DNA of 26,917 nt from an uncultured Porphyromonadaceae bacterium. GTDB lineage: Bacteria; Bacteroidota; Bacteroidia; Bacteroidales; Muribaculaceae. Where the stretch lies: positions 1 through 26,917 of the forward strand of contig CABRGT010000022.1 in assembly GCA_902470475.1 (NCBI GenBank), in the 5' to 3' direction. Made by a program: the position numbers and the translations under genes. Shown in pieces: positions 1-8,099 of the stretch (positions are counted from its first letter, which is position 1; each line of letters begins with the position of its first letter). The notes below the pieces were generated by a model that had not been told where the DNA came from, searched no databases, and was given only the letters and a program-made list of their open reading frames with translations.

Positions 1-125
1 AAAAGTGTATTCTTCCGACAAATCGATAATTTTGCACTTGCCAGTTGAGAGTAGGGTGGAGTGCTCAATGATAAGGTCCGCTCTATTTTTAACAGATTTG
101 ATGGCAGAATATCAGGATTTTTCGC

Positions 126-133
126 TAACTTTG
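126..133 (+). promoter_or_regulatory. Putative -7 box for rex
   Basis: TAACTTTG fits the Bacteroidetes -7 consensus TAnnTTTG and lies 22 bases before the rex start codon, implying a very short leader. A TTTG lies at 97-100, but the 25-base gap is longer than the usual 19-20, so the -33 element is doubtful. A second box (TAATTTTG, 27-34) could drive a longer transcript. No clear Rex operator palindrome was found. Confidence 0.45.
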
Positions 134-155
134 CGCTGAAAATGCGCCACCGGGT

Positions 156-860
156 ATGTTTCGGCGGTCTGAATTGTTCAATCCATTGAGTGATACACGA
201 TTACAACGGCCTCTTGATCTGCTGCCTGAGCCTACGCTCAGGCGGTTGCCCTGGTATCTGGCCTATGTGACCACTCTCAATGCAGAGGGGGTTGAATATG
301 TTTCGTCGACCCGCATCTCGGGCGATCTGCATGTTGACGCATCCCAGATTGCCAAGGATCTGTCGTTTCTCAATATCAAGGGCAAGACACGCATAGGCTA
401 CGAAGTGGCGTCGCTCGAGACGACGCTGCGGTCGTTCCTGGGCTTCGACACGCGCCATTCGGCCGTGATGGTCGGTGTCGGCTCGCTCGGCGCCGCTCTG
501 ATGCAGGACAGCGGCCTGGGCCGCTACGGGCTCAATATCGTGGCCGGTATCGACGTGAATCCAGCCATCATCGACACCCGCATCGCCGGCATTCCCGTCT
601 ACGGCCCCGGACGGCTTACAGGTCTCGTACGCGAACTTGGCATAACCATCGGCATCCTTGCCGTGCCTGTCGAGAGCGCCCAGTCGGTGGCCGACGAGCT
701 TGTCGCCGCCGGTGTGCGTGCCTTGTGGAATTTCACGCCGACGCGGATACGCGTGGCCGACGGCGTAGTAGTCACCAACACTTCCATCTATTCCCATCTG
801 GCTGTGATGTACAACCGCCTGGCCACGGTGTCGGACACGCAGCACCACCGCGAGCAATGA
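156..860 (+). CDS. rex: Redox-sensing transcriptional repressor Rex
   Basis: Rex senses the NADH/NAD+ ratio and represses fermentation and respiration genes when NADH is low. The 234-residue protein has the family's two parts. An N-terminal winged helix (about residues 24-85) includes PEPTLRRLPWYLAYV and the recognition stretch QIAKDLSFLNIKGKTRIGYE. A Rossmann domain has the dinucleotide loop GVGSLG near residue 107 and the late motif NTSIYSHLAVMYNRL. The ATG at 156 is the only upstream Met in frame and gives a slightly long N-terminus of about 23 residues before PEPTLRR, so a non-ATG start further in is possible. The stop overlaps the next gene's start (ATGA at 857-860), so the two are probably translationally coupled. 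Family assignment is firm; target genes cannot be read from this sequence. Confidence 0.95.
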   Translation: MFRRSELFNPLSDTRLQRPLDLLPEPTLRRLPWYLAYVTTLNAEGVEYVSSTRISGDLHVDASQIAKDLSFLNIKGKTRIGYEVASLETTLRSFLGFDTRHSAVMVGVGSLGAALMQDSGLGRYGLNIVAGIDVNPAIIDTRIAGIPVYGPGRLTGLVRELGITIGILAVPVESAQSVADELVAAGVRALWNFTPTRIRVADGVVVTNTSIYSHLAVMYNRLATVSDTQHHREQ

Positions 861-1348
861 AAATCCTGCGACTCGATTCCTCCTCGTCCGTCTCCCGCCC
901 GGTCCTCATGGCCGATTCGGCCTGGCGTCCCGACCGGCGCCCGCTTTTCTTGCCCGATACCGCTCCGCTCATCTGTAGCATACGTGCCGCCGTTCGTGTC
1001 GACCGGCTCGGCAAGTGTGTTGACCGGCGTTTTGCTCCGCGCTACATAGGAGCGGCCACATTGGTGTCCTACCTCAGCGGAGGCACGCTCACCGACTATA
1101 GCGACGATGTGCTGATCCACGGACGGTGGATCGAGATATCGGACCTCGCGGCGGCCGCTGATATATTTACGCCCGATCTGAGCCTGGCCGCGGATGCCCT
1201 GGCCGGCATATCGGCCGATACCACATTCAAGACCGGCGATGTTATCGTCCTGCCTGGCGACATCGCCTCATTCATTCCGGAAATAGGATGCCGGGTCAGC
1301 TATGGCTTTGATCCGGATGATCCGATCCTCGAGTTTAACATCAAATGA
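857..1348 (+). CDS. Divergent fumarylacetoacetate hydrolase-like protein
   Basis: This 163-residue protein starts at the ATG overlapping the rex stop (ATGA). I place it tentatively near the fumarylacetoacetate hydrolase (FAH) fold. PLFLPDTAPL resembles the F-K-P-x-x-A-L segment, VRVDRLGKCVDRRFAPRYIGA resembles the central strand region, and FKTGDVIVLPGD resembles the late L-K-x-G-D-V-V-L-T-G motif. It is shorter than typical FAH proteins (about 200 residues or more), and I cannot find the acidic metal-binding residues (the E-x-E and D set). It is therefore probably not an active FAH enzyme of the usual kind. It may be a degenerate or repurposed family member kept next to rex. The function is unknown. 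The coding call is supported by overlap, length and lack of a better frame. Confidence 0.6.
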   Translation: MKILRLDSSSSVSRPVLMADSAWRPDRRPLFLPDTAPLICSIRAAVRVDRLGKCVDRRFAPRYIGAATLVSYLSGGTLTDYSDDVLIHGRWIEISDLAAAADIFTPDLSLAADALAGISADTTFKTGDVIVLPGDIASFIPEIGCRVSYGFDPDDPILEFNIK

Positions 1349-1388
1349 CATTCTCCAACCAATCACTCTCCTTTCAAGCCTACATGTT

Positions 1389-4300
1389 ATGAAAAGCCGT
1401 CTGATCACATTTCTGCTGCTGCTTTCAGCTGCCGGAGCGCCGATGCTTCAGGCTTATTCTACATCGTTCTATGCATCTTCATCGCGTCTGAGCAGCGGCC
1501 ACTGGGTCAAGGTCGCTACCGATGCCGAAGGCATCTTCCAGCTTTCCTACGACCAGTTGCGCGAAATGGGTTTCGAAGATCCGTCGAAAGTGCAGGTCTA
1601 CGGCTACGGCTCCACCCAGTTCGCCGACAACCTTTTCATAGGCAATGCGCCTGATGACATCATCCCCACAGCCACGCTGCATACCCCCGACGGTCGTATC
1701 CTTTTCTTCGGCCAGGGCGATGTTTCCGTATCGGTGAACTCCCTCACCGGCAGCGAGGCATCCCGCTATAATGTGCGGCGCAATTACTACGACACACGCT
1801 CCTATTATTTTCTTTCAGACGCCGAAGGTGCGCAGCCGGTCCCTCAGAAACCCGAGCGACAGCCGTCGGACCAATATTCGCCGCTTGACTTTCATATCCA
1901 TCTCGATTATTTTGAGGATGAAATCCAGACACCCATCAACGGCGGTGTGGGCTATCACGGTGCCGAGGTATCGCCCGGAGCCTGCATTCCTTACGATGTG
2001 CGTATCCGCAATTTCCACGCCACCGACACTTATCCAAGCGGCATTTTCAACTACTTTGTGGCTGTGTCGGCTTCGCGCTCGACCCGTCTGTCGACCCGCA
2101 CAGAGGGCGATATAGACTCTTTGGCAGGGACCGTATCGCAGGCGTGGTCTATCGCCGACGGCGAGTACACGGCCTACAGCGACGCCCGGGGCGCGGTATC
2201 TTTTACCTCTTCCGACGCCCGGCCTCTGACCGACACAAAGGTAAGGTTCAACGTGCAGATCCCGTCGGACATCACACCGCGCTATGTGGCTCCCGACCGC
2301 GCTGCCGTGCGCTATCCCCGCACCAACATCATTGATGACACGGATCCGATGCTTATCATCAATTACACCCGCGCAGAGTCCATGTCGGGTCAGCAGGTGC
2401 TCTTCGCCGAGGTGGGATCGGCCGACGAACTGGCCGTATGGAGTATCGACAACCTCACCGGCATAGCCGCCTATCCGACTGTCTATGACGCCGCCTCGCG
2501 CACCATGTCGTACGTTCTGACGGAGAATTATACGCGCCGCAACGTGGTGTTCCGCCCGTCGGCGCAGTATCCCTCGCCGGCTGTAGTGGGAGCAGTCGCC
2601 GCACAGAACCTGCACGGTTCGGCCACGCCCGACATGCTCATCATCACCACGCCCGAATATCTCGCCGCGGCCACCCGTCTTGCCGATGCCCACGCGCAGT
2701 ATCAGGGCCTGGCGGTGAAGGTCGTGCTGCAGGATGAGATCTTCAACGAATTCTCGTCGGGTGCGCGCGACGCCATGGCCTACCGCCGCTATGCGAAGAT
2801 GTACTTCGACCGCCGCCCCGAGAAGTTCCGGTACATGCTCATATTCGGCCCGTGCAGCTATGACAACCGCTCGCTCGAGGTAGCTCCCGCCGACCGGCTG
2901 CTCACTTACCAGAACACGCTTGCGTCGCAGACGGCCAACACCATTACCAACTACGCCTCCGACAACTACTTCGGCATGCTTGCCGACGATTACAACCACG
3001 ACAATATTCATCTGCGCGACTATAACATAGCCGTAGGGCGTGTTTCGGCCATGAATCCGGCCCAGGCCGAAGACTATGTCGACAAGGCTGTCCGCTACCT
3101 GAGCACGCCGCCCGACTACCGGGCTTATGGCCGAGCCCTGCTCTGTGCCGGCGAGGGCGACCGCAACACTCATCTCAGCCACTCTATCGAGGTTGCCGAC
3201 TCCATGCTGACCTATCGCCCCGATTTCACTATAATCAACGTGCCTAACCAGCTTTACCGCCAGGGACGCAACGACACCAACACGGCCTTCCGCGACATAG
3301 TCCGCCAGGAACTCCAGCGCGGTGTGGGATATTTCACCTACAGTGGCCATGGCGATCCCAACTTCATAGGCAACGCTTCGCAGTGGAACCGCTCGTATGC
3401 CGCGTCGGTCGAGTATCCGACCATGCCGTTCGTGATGTTCTCGAGTTGCGACCAGTATTCCTATGACCGCAATCTCAACTGTCTGATCGAGGCCATGCTC
3501 TTTTCTCCCCGGGGCGGATGCCTCGCCGGAGTGGGTGCTTCGCGCAGCGTATATATATCATACAACCAGCTGTCGTGTCTCTCTGTGGCGCGCGCATATG
3601 CCGAGGCCGGCCCGGACGATACCTATGGCGACGTCTATATGCGTGCCCGCCGGCATGTGCTGGAGCTTTACAGCGATGGCAAGATCTCAACACCCGACGA
3701 GGCTCTGGTCAATACGCTCATATATAATCTGGCCGGTGATCCGGCTCTGCCGCTCTATGCTCCGGAATGCTCGGCGGTTATCGCGGAGATCGACGGCCAC
3801 GATCCTGCCGAAGGCGATGTGGAGGTCATGCCTCTGAAGCCTTTCCATATCAAGGGCTCGATTGCCGGTGCGGGAGGTACCACCGACCATGATTTCAACG
3901 GCGTGGTCACCGTGCGTATTCTTGCCGCCGGGGTCACCAACACCACGTACAATACCAATGGTGAAAACAATTATACGGGTATGGACGTCACTCAGCAGTT
4001 CGCCACGCTTGCCGAGGTGGAGACCGATGTCCGCGACGGTCAGTTCGACGCTGTCCTCACCGCCCCCGTGCCGGTGCCTGTCGGACAGAACCGTCTGATG
4101 GTATATGCATGCGACAAGACCGACGGACGCATGGCCCTGGCCTCGTTCGACGACCTGACTGTCGGCGACTTCAATCCCGCCGACCATGACGACAATGATC
4201 TTTCCGCTCCCGAAATACGTGATTTCCGCGCCGGCGATCCCGATTTTGTCTCCGGTTCCGAGCAGCAGGCCGACGTGCTTCTGACTGCGACAATCGATCC

Positions 4301-4820
4301 GTCGGCCTTCGGCCTTGACTTCAGCGACGGCAACATCGCCACGCGCACATCGATTACCGTCGACGACCTTCGCTCGATAGACCGCCTGGACCGATTCGTG
4401 AGCCGCAACGACGACGGAACGCTGACTCTTGCCACAACGGTCAGCGGCCTGTCGGAGGGCATCCACTCGGTCACGCTCACAGTGGCCAACAATGTCGGGC
4501 AGGTGGATCGTTCGACCATAGATTTTGTGGTAGTCAGCCGTCTTGACCGTCCGGCCGTCACCACCGATGATCATCTGGCCCGCGAAAGCGCCACATTCGA
4601 TCTCACTCCGGCCCTCGGGAGTGCCAACACCTTGTTCATCACCGATGGCCACGGCAACACCGTGCGCCGCATCGACGGCGTCGTATTCCCTTACAGATGG
4701 GATCTGAATGACTCGGCCGGCAATCCGGTGGCCGACGGCCCCTACACAGTCACCGCCCTTATCCGCGACGGGCAGGACTACACGCACTCACATCCGGCCT
4801 CGATAGTCGTTCTGCGCTGA
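1389..4820 (+). CDS. porU: Type IX secretion C-terminal signal sortase (C25 family)
   Basis: PorU is the outer-membrane-associated cysteine protease that removes the sorting tail of type IX secretion cargo and attaches the cargo to the cell surface. The ATG at 1389 gives 1143 residues with a signal peptide (MKSRLITFLLLLSAAGAPMLQA); the open frame extends upstream, but that part has no signal. The gingipain-type C25 domain spans roughly residues 410-760. The catalytic His is in YSGHGDPN (H654) and the catalytic Cys in MFSSCDQYSYD (C687), very near the position I recall for P. gingivalis PorU (C690). The segment SPRGGCLAGVGASRSVY also fits the family. The end (about 1060-1143) looks like a FlgD-type Ig fold, with NPVADGPYTV. 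It lies 40 bases after the previous gene with no promoter seen between them. Another C25 protease is possible, but length, architecture and catalytic spacing favour PorU. Confidence 0.85.
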   Translation: MKSRLITFLLLLSAAGAPMLQAYSTSFYASSSRLSSGHWVKVATDAEGIFQLSYDQLREMGFEDPSKVQVYGYGSTQFADNLFIGNAPDDIIPTATLHTPDGRILFFGQGDVSVSVNSLTGSEASRYNVRRNYYDTRSYYFLSDAEGAQPVPQKPERQPSDQYSPLDFHIHLDYFEDEIQTPINGGVGYHGAEVSPGACIPYDVRIRNFHATDTYPSGIFNYFVAVSASRSTRLSTRTEGDIDSLAGTVSQAWSIADGEYTAYSDARGAVSFTSSDARPLTDTKVRFNVQIPSDITPRYVAPDRAAVRYPRTNIIDDTDPMLIINYTRAESMSGQQVLFAEVGSADELAVWSIDNLTGIAAYPTVYDAASRTMSYVLTENYTRRNVVFRPSAQYPSPAVVGAVAAQNLHGSATPDMLIITTPEYLAAATRLADAHAQYQGLAVKVVLQDEIFNEFSSGARDAMAYRRYAKMYFDRRPEKFRYMLIFGPCSYDNRSLEVAPADRLLTYQNTLASQTANTITNYASDNYFGMLADDYNHDNIHLRDYNIAVGRVSAMNPAQAEDYVDKAVRYLSTPPDYRAYGRALLCAGEGDRNTHLSHSIEVADSMLTYRPDFTIINVPNQLYRQGRNDTNTAFRDIVRQELQRGVGYFTYSGHGDPNFIGNASQWNRSYAASVEYPTMPFVMFSSCDQYSYDRNLNCLIEAMLFSPRGGCLAGVGASRSVYISYNQLSCLSVARAYAEAGPDDTYGDVYMRARRHVLELYSDGKISTPDEALVNTLIYNLAGDPALPLYAPECSAVIAEIDGHDPAEGDVEVMPLKPFHIKGSIAGAGGTTDHDFNGVVTVRILAAGVTNTTYNTNGENNYTGMDVTQQFATLAEVETDVRDGQFDAVLTAPVPVPVGQNRLMVYACDKTDGRMALASFDDLTVGDFNPADHDDNDLSAPEIRDFRAGDPDFVSGSEQQADVLLTATIDPSAFGLDFSDGNIATRTSITVDDLRSIDRLDRFVSRNDDGTLTLATTVSGLSEGIHSVTLTVANNVGQVDRSTIDFVVVSRLDRPAVTTDDHLARESATFDLTPALGSANTLFITDGHGNTVRRIDGVVFPYRWDLNDSAGNPVADGPYTVTALIRDGQDYTHSHPASIVVLR

Positions 4821-4837
4821 ACGGCACGACATACAAT

Positions 4838-4882
4838 ATATTGAAAACGCCTGCGGACCGATTCCGCAGGCGTTTTCAATAT
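4838..4882. terminator. Perfect 20-bp bidirectional terminator
   Basis: Arms 4838-4857 and 4863-4882 are perfect reverse complements around a 5-base loop (CCGAT). The core is GAAAACGCCTGCGGA and its complement, so each strand ends in a run of T (TTTTCAATAT). It sits between convergent porU (+) and the SIS gene (-) and should end transcripts from both sides. Confidence 0.9.
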
Positions 4883-4908
4883 TAATATTATAATGTGTAC
4901 TCTCGCGA

Positions 4909-5670
4909 TCAGAGCACTTTCACGCGGCGCTTGTATTCGTCGATGGCGGCGTCGAGGCGTTCGTGGGCAGTGGTGTCGCCGGGCACGTTGTGGCTCGGGT
5001 GGATGTAGAGTTTCACTCCGCGCTCCTCGAGAATTTCGGCCACGGTGGTGATGGTCATCCATACCAGCGTCACGAAGCCCAGTGTCGACAGCGGGCCTAC
5101 CTTGTCGAAGTGTTTCTTCATCGGTACGGAAGCGTCGACCAGAGGCACGCACGAGTCAACCACGATGTCGGCGATCTGGAACAGGTTCTTGCCCGACGAG
5201 TGGCGCGAAGCCTTGTCGCCGGTGGCACCGGCCGAGCCGTACACGATCACCTTCATGCCCTTTTTCTTGGCTTCGAGAGCCACGTCGATGTTCACGGCGT
5301 TGATGCCGGTGTGCGAGAAGATCCACAGGCAGTCGTCGGTGGAGAAGTCATAGTTCTTCATGATTTCCTGTCCGTAGCCTTCGGCGCGTTCCAGGAAGAG
5401 GAACTGGTGGATACCCATCTGACCGATTATCTGGGTGAAGAATGTCAGAGGCATCTCGCACAGCGGGTGGAAGCCTACGAAGCTGCCGATGCGGGGGTAC
5501 ATTTCTTCTACGGGTATGGTGGCGTGGCCGCAGCCGAAGGTGTGGACCCAGCGGCCTTTTTCGATTGAATCGGCCATTACTTCGGCGGCTTTGCGCACAT
5601 TTTCGAGCTGGCTGGCCTCGATGGTGTTCATCAGGCCGTGAGCATTTTCAAGCCATTGTTTTGCTAACAT
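4909..5670 (-). CDS. SIS-domain sugar isomerase-like protein (UPF0309-like)
   Basis: SIS domains bind phosphosugars and are found in isomerases, etherases and sugar-responsive regulators. This 253-residue protein has the fold across most of its length. HTFGCGHATIPVEE (about 43-56) matches the phosphate-binding G-x-G-H/S loop, and WIFSHTGINAVNIDVA is the second loop before a helix. KGMKVIVYGS is the following strand. The overall pattern resembles the UPF0309 family of stand-alone SIS proteins that often accompany sugar transporters and kinases. It is the last gene of a three-gene minus-strand cluster with an MFS permease and a ROK kinase, so it probably isomerises or otherwise handles the phosphorylated sugar. 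The substrate is unknown; an amino sugar is one guess. The perfect terminator lies just beyond its stop. Confidence 0.8.
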   Translation of the reverse strand: MLAKQWLENAHGLMNTIEASQLENVRKAAEVMADSIEKGRWVHTFGCGHATIPVEEMYPRIGSFVGFHPLCEMPLTFFTQIIGQMGIHQFLFLERAEGYGQEIMKNYDFSTDDCLWIFSHTGINAVNIDVALEAKKKGMKVIVYGSAGATGDKASRHSSGKNLFQIADIVVDSCVPLVDASVPMKKHFDKVGPLSTLGFVTLVWMTITTVAEILEERGVKLYIHPSHNVPGDTTAHERLDAAIDEYKRRVKVL

Positions 5671-5735
5671 AGTTGTTTGTTGATTGATTGGTTTGATAAT
5701 TTAGTTATATACTATTACATGTTGATTTTTTTATC

Positions 5736-6908
5736 TCATTTGGCCGTATCGGACTTTCCGCAATATCCCGCATATACGGCAAACAGAAGCACCATGGCGG
5801 CAACCGAGCCGATGGCTATCCAGGGGAATGAGGCGGCTCCGGCCGCTCCGGTGACGGCGTTGAGAACCGTCTGGCCGCACAGGGCCACTACCAGCGCCAC
5901 ACTGAATGCCGTACCCGACAGGGCGGCGAAGCGTTCACCGAGAATGCCTAATATCACCGGGAAAGTGGCGGCCAGTCCGGCGCCGACCAGCGCCATGGCC
6001 CCCATGACACCCATGGCCGAAGGATGCGTCAGCAGCGCCGTGTAGCCCGCGGCGGCAATACCCAGCGAGAGCAGCAGCACGCGCCGCGGCTCGAGGCGCG
6101 TGAACAGGAATCCTTGCAGAAGTCGTGCTGCAGTGAGTCCCACGAGCATGGCCGTCAGGGCCATCTGTGCGGCTCCGTCGCTCAGCGTCCCGGCGGCCAG
6201 ATATGTGGCCGTCCAGTTGTTGGTGATGCCTTCTGTGCCGCTTTGGAAGAACAGCACGAACGCCAGCAGAAGCATCACCGGACTGGTGATGACCCGTGCC
6301 GCATCCTTAAGAGGAAATCCCTGAGGCTGCTTGGGCGCCGGAAAGCGCATCACAGCGCACACCGCTATGCCCGCTGCCATGAGAATGCCGATGCCGGCCA
6401 GCACCTCGCGGTAAGTGTAGGAGGCTTCCAGCGTGGCCAGCAGGGTGGGGATTGTCAGCGCCCCCAGGCCGTAAAACACGCCAAGGAAGCTGAGGCGCGA
6501 GTTGCGCCGGGCGCCTTCGTATATGTCGGCCACAAGAGCGTTTGTCTCTCCGTTGAGCACGCCGCCGCCGAATCCGATGGCTGCGATCGACCACCGCATG
6601 GCGCCCACGCTTTCGCCCCAGGCCAGGCCCAGGAGCCCTGCCAGCACCAGTATGCAGTTGCCTACGAGCATGATCTTGTGCCCGAAGCGGTCGACAACCG
6701 GACCGAATACGAGCGAACCGCCCAGCATGGCTATCGGCAGCAGAGTGGCCAGCGAGGTTATCTCGCTTTCGCTCAGTCCGAATGTGGCTGTAAGAGTAGG
6801 GAGCATGGCCCCGAGGGTTATCATGGACACCCCGAAGAAGCACATTCCTATGCAGGCGGCCGTGAATACGGCCCCTTTGTTGTATGTCTTTGATGTCTTG
6901 TCTTTCAT
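5736..6908 (-). CDS. Major facilitator superfamily permease, probably for a sugar
   Basis: This 390-residue membrane protein has about twelve hydrophobic segments, the normal MFS size. The cytoplasmic loop between helices 2 and 3 carries the MFS signature GPVVDRFGHK (69-78). The first helix begins after a short polar N-terminus. The middle loop, FPAPKQPQGFPLKDAARV (about 200), is the usual break between the two six-helix halves. It stands between the ROK kinase (32 bases upstream) and the SIS gene (65 bases downstream) with no internal promoter box. The likely role is inner-membrane uptake of the sugar that the kinase phosphorylates. The fold is clear; the substrate is inferred only from neighbours. 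Confidence 0.88.
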   Translation of the reverse strand: MKDKTSKTYNKGAVFTAACIGMCFFGVSMITLGAMLPTLTATFGLSESEITSLATLLPIAMLGGSLVFGPVVDRFGHKIMLVGNCILVLAGLLGLAWGESVGAMRWSIAAIGFGGGVLNGETNALVADIYEGARRNSRLSFLGVFYGLGALTIPTLLATLEASYTYREVLAGIGILMAAGIAVCAVMRFPAPKQPQGFPLKDAARVITSPVMLLLAFVLFFQSGTEGITNNWTATYLAAGTLSDGAAQMALTAMLVGLTAARLLQGFLFTRLEPRRVLLLSLGIAAAGYTALLTHPSAMGVMGAMALVGAGLAATFPVILGILGERFAALSGTAFSVALVVALCGQTVLNAVTGAAGAASFPWIAIGSVAAMVLLFAVYAGYCGKSDTAK

Positions 6909-6940
6909 GGTTGTTTATAGAATAACTGTCGTTGCTATAT

Positions 6941-7894
6941 TTATAGGTGATGGAAGGCTATGTAGGCCGCCCCCGCCAGAATCGGGTTGATGTCGGGGCT
7001 GGCGGCGGTGAACTTCACCTGCTCCATGGCCACGGGCTGCGCCCACTGTGCGGCCTCGCGGCGTATGTCGTCGAGAAACCGCACGGCCGGTCCGAACACT
7101 CCGCCACCCCATATCAGACACTCGGGGTTGAAGAGCGAGATGATGTTGGCCGCGCCCATGCCCCACATCTGCACGGCCTTCTCGAGGACTTTTGCGGCGA
7201 TGGGGTCCCCCTCGTCGTAGGCGCGGAACACGTTTTCGGCTCTCACGTCGGCGACTTTGACGGCACCTCCGAAGTCTACCGCGCCGTCGCGGTGCAGCTC
7301 GCCCAGAAGCAGGCGCGCGTTCTCTCCGATGCCGGTGCCGGAGGCGTAGTATTCGAAGCATCCGCAGCGGTCGAATTTATGATCGTATGGCGGTTCGAGC
7401 GCCATCCAGCCTGTGGCGCCGGCTATGTCGCCGAAGCCATGGATCACATTTCCGTCGACCTTGATGCCGAGGCCTATGCCCGTGCCTACGGCCACAAACA
7501 CGGCGTCGCGGCATCCGGCGGCCGACCCAAGCCAGCTTTCGCCATAGATACTGCAGCTGCGGTCGGAGTCTACGCTCACGTCCACTCCCGGAAATGCCGC
7601 CGACAGCTCGTCGCGCAGCGGATAGTCGTCCCATCCCGGTATGTTGGGAGCCCATACGGTTCCAGGGCGCCGGTGCACTATTCCGGGCACGCATACTCCG
7701 ATATTTTTTACGGCAATGCTTTCGGCGGCCGCCCGTTGTATAAGCATCGATGCGATCTCCACGGCCAGCTGTCCGACGGCCGCGCCGGTGCGGCTGCCGA
7801 TAAGTTCGCGGTGGCGGTCGATGATATGTCCGTCGGCACGGAAGGTGGCTCCCTCTATCTTGGTGCCGCCTATGTCAAGCGCAATAGCTGCCAT
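6941..7894 (-). CDS. ROK-family sugar kinase with altered zinc site
   Basis: ROK proteins are sugar kinases or sugar-responsive repressors. This one has 317 residues and starts directly with the kinase fold without a DNA-binding domain, so it is a kinase candidate. Visible motifs are the phosphate loop ALDIGGTKIEG (7-12), VCVPGIVHRRPGTVWAPNIP, the likely catalytic Asp in DSDRSC (D111) and the adenosine-side segment AVGTGIGLGI. The usual A-G-E-I-G-H motif reads AGATGWM, losing the sugar-contacting Glu and zinc-binding His. The usual C-x-C-G-x-x-G-C-x-E reads HKFDRCGCFE, losing two of three Cys at their normal places. It is the first gene of a sugar operon with its own promoter. The substrate is unknown. 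Confidence 0.85.
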   Translation of the reverse strand: MAAIALDIGGTKIEGATFRADGHIIDRHRELIGSRTGAAVGQLAVEIASMLIQRAAAESIAVKNIGVCVPGIVHRRPGTVWAPNIPGWDDYPLRDELSAAFPGVDVSVDSDRSCSIYGESWLGSAAGCRDAVFVAVGTGIGLGIKVDGNVIHGFGDIAGATGWMALEPPYDHKFDRCGCFEYYASGTGIGENARLLLGELHRDGAVDFGGAVKVADVRAENVFRAYDEGDPIAAKVLEKAVQMWGMGAANIISLFNPECLIWGGGVFGPAVRFLDDIRREAAQWAQPVAMEQVKFTAASPDINPILAGAAYIAFHHL

Positions 7895-7947
7895 GGTAGA
7901 TTGTGTATAAGGTCGTTAAGATTCTTCGTTACAGATTTAAGGTACCG

Positions 7948-7979
7948 CAAAGATAACGTTTTTTCCACGCCCCCGCAAA
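7948..7979 (-). promoter_or_regulatory. Promoter of the ROK/MFS/SIS operon
   Basis: Read on the minus strand, TTTG (7976-7979) is followed by 20 bases and then TATCTTTG (7948-7955). This is close to the Bacteroidetes sigma pattern TTTG-N19-TAnnTTTG. It lies 53 bases upstream of the ROK start codon. No operator palindrome was noticed. Confidence 0.75.
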
Positions 7980-8042
7980 TATTCCTCAAACTTTATTTTC
8001 ACCAACTTTGGATGTGCAAGTCGGAGATTTGGAGAAATAGAA

Positions 8043-8080
8043 AGCCGGGAGGGATATTTTGTTCGATATCCTTCCCGGCT
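8043..8080. terminator. Terminator hairpin after the vWA-like gene
   Basis: Arms 8043-8057 and 8066-8080 form 15 base pairs, one of them G-T, around an 8-base loop. On the minus strand the hairpin ends AGCCGGG...CCCGGCT and is followed by TTTCTATTT. It lies 19 bases past the stop of the gene ending at 8100. Confidence 0.8.
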
Positions 8081-8099
8081 GATTCGTTTAAAAGGAGGT

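Noticed and set aside
1815..3350. 511-codon minus-strand frame opposite porU
   Set aside because: It lies wholly antisense to a well-supported protease gene, has no signal or domain pattern, and shows the His/Arg/Val-rich composition of a frame opposite GC-rich codons.
3687..4787. 366-codon minus-strand frame opposite porU
   Set aside because: Antisense shadow of the porU C-terminal half with no recognisable motif.
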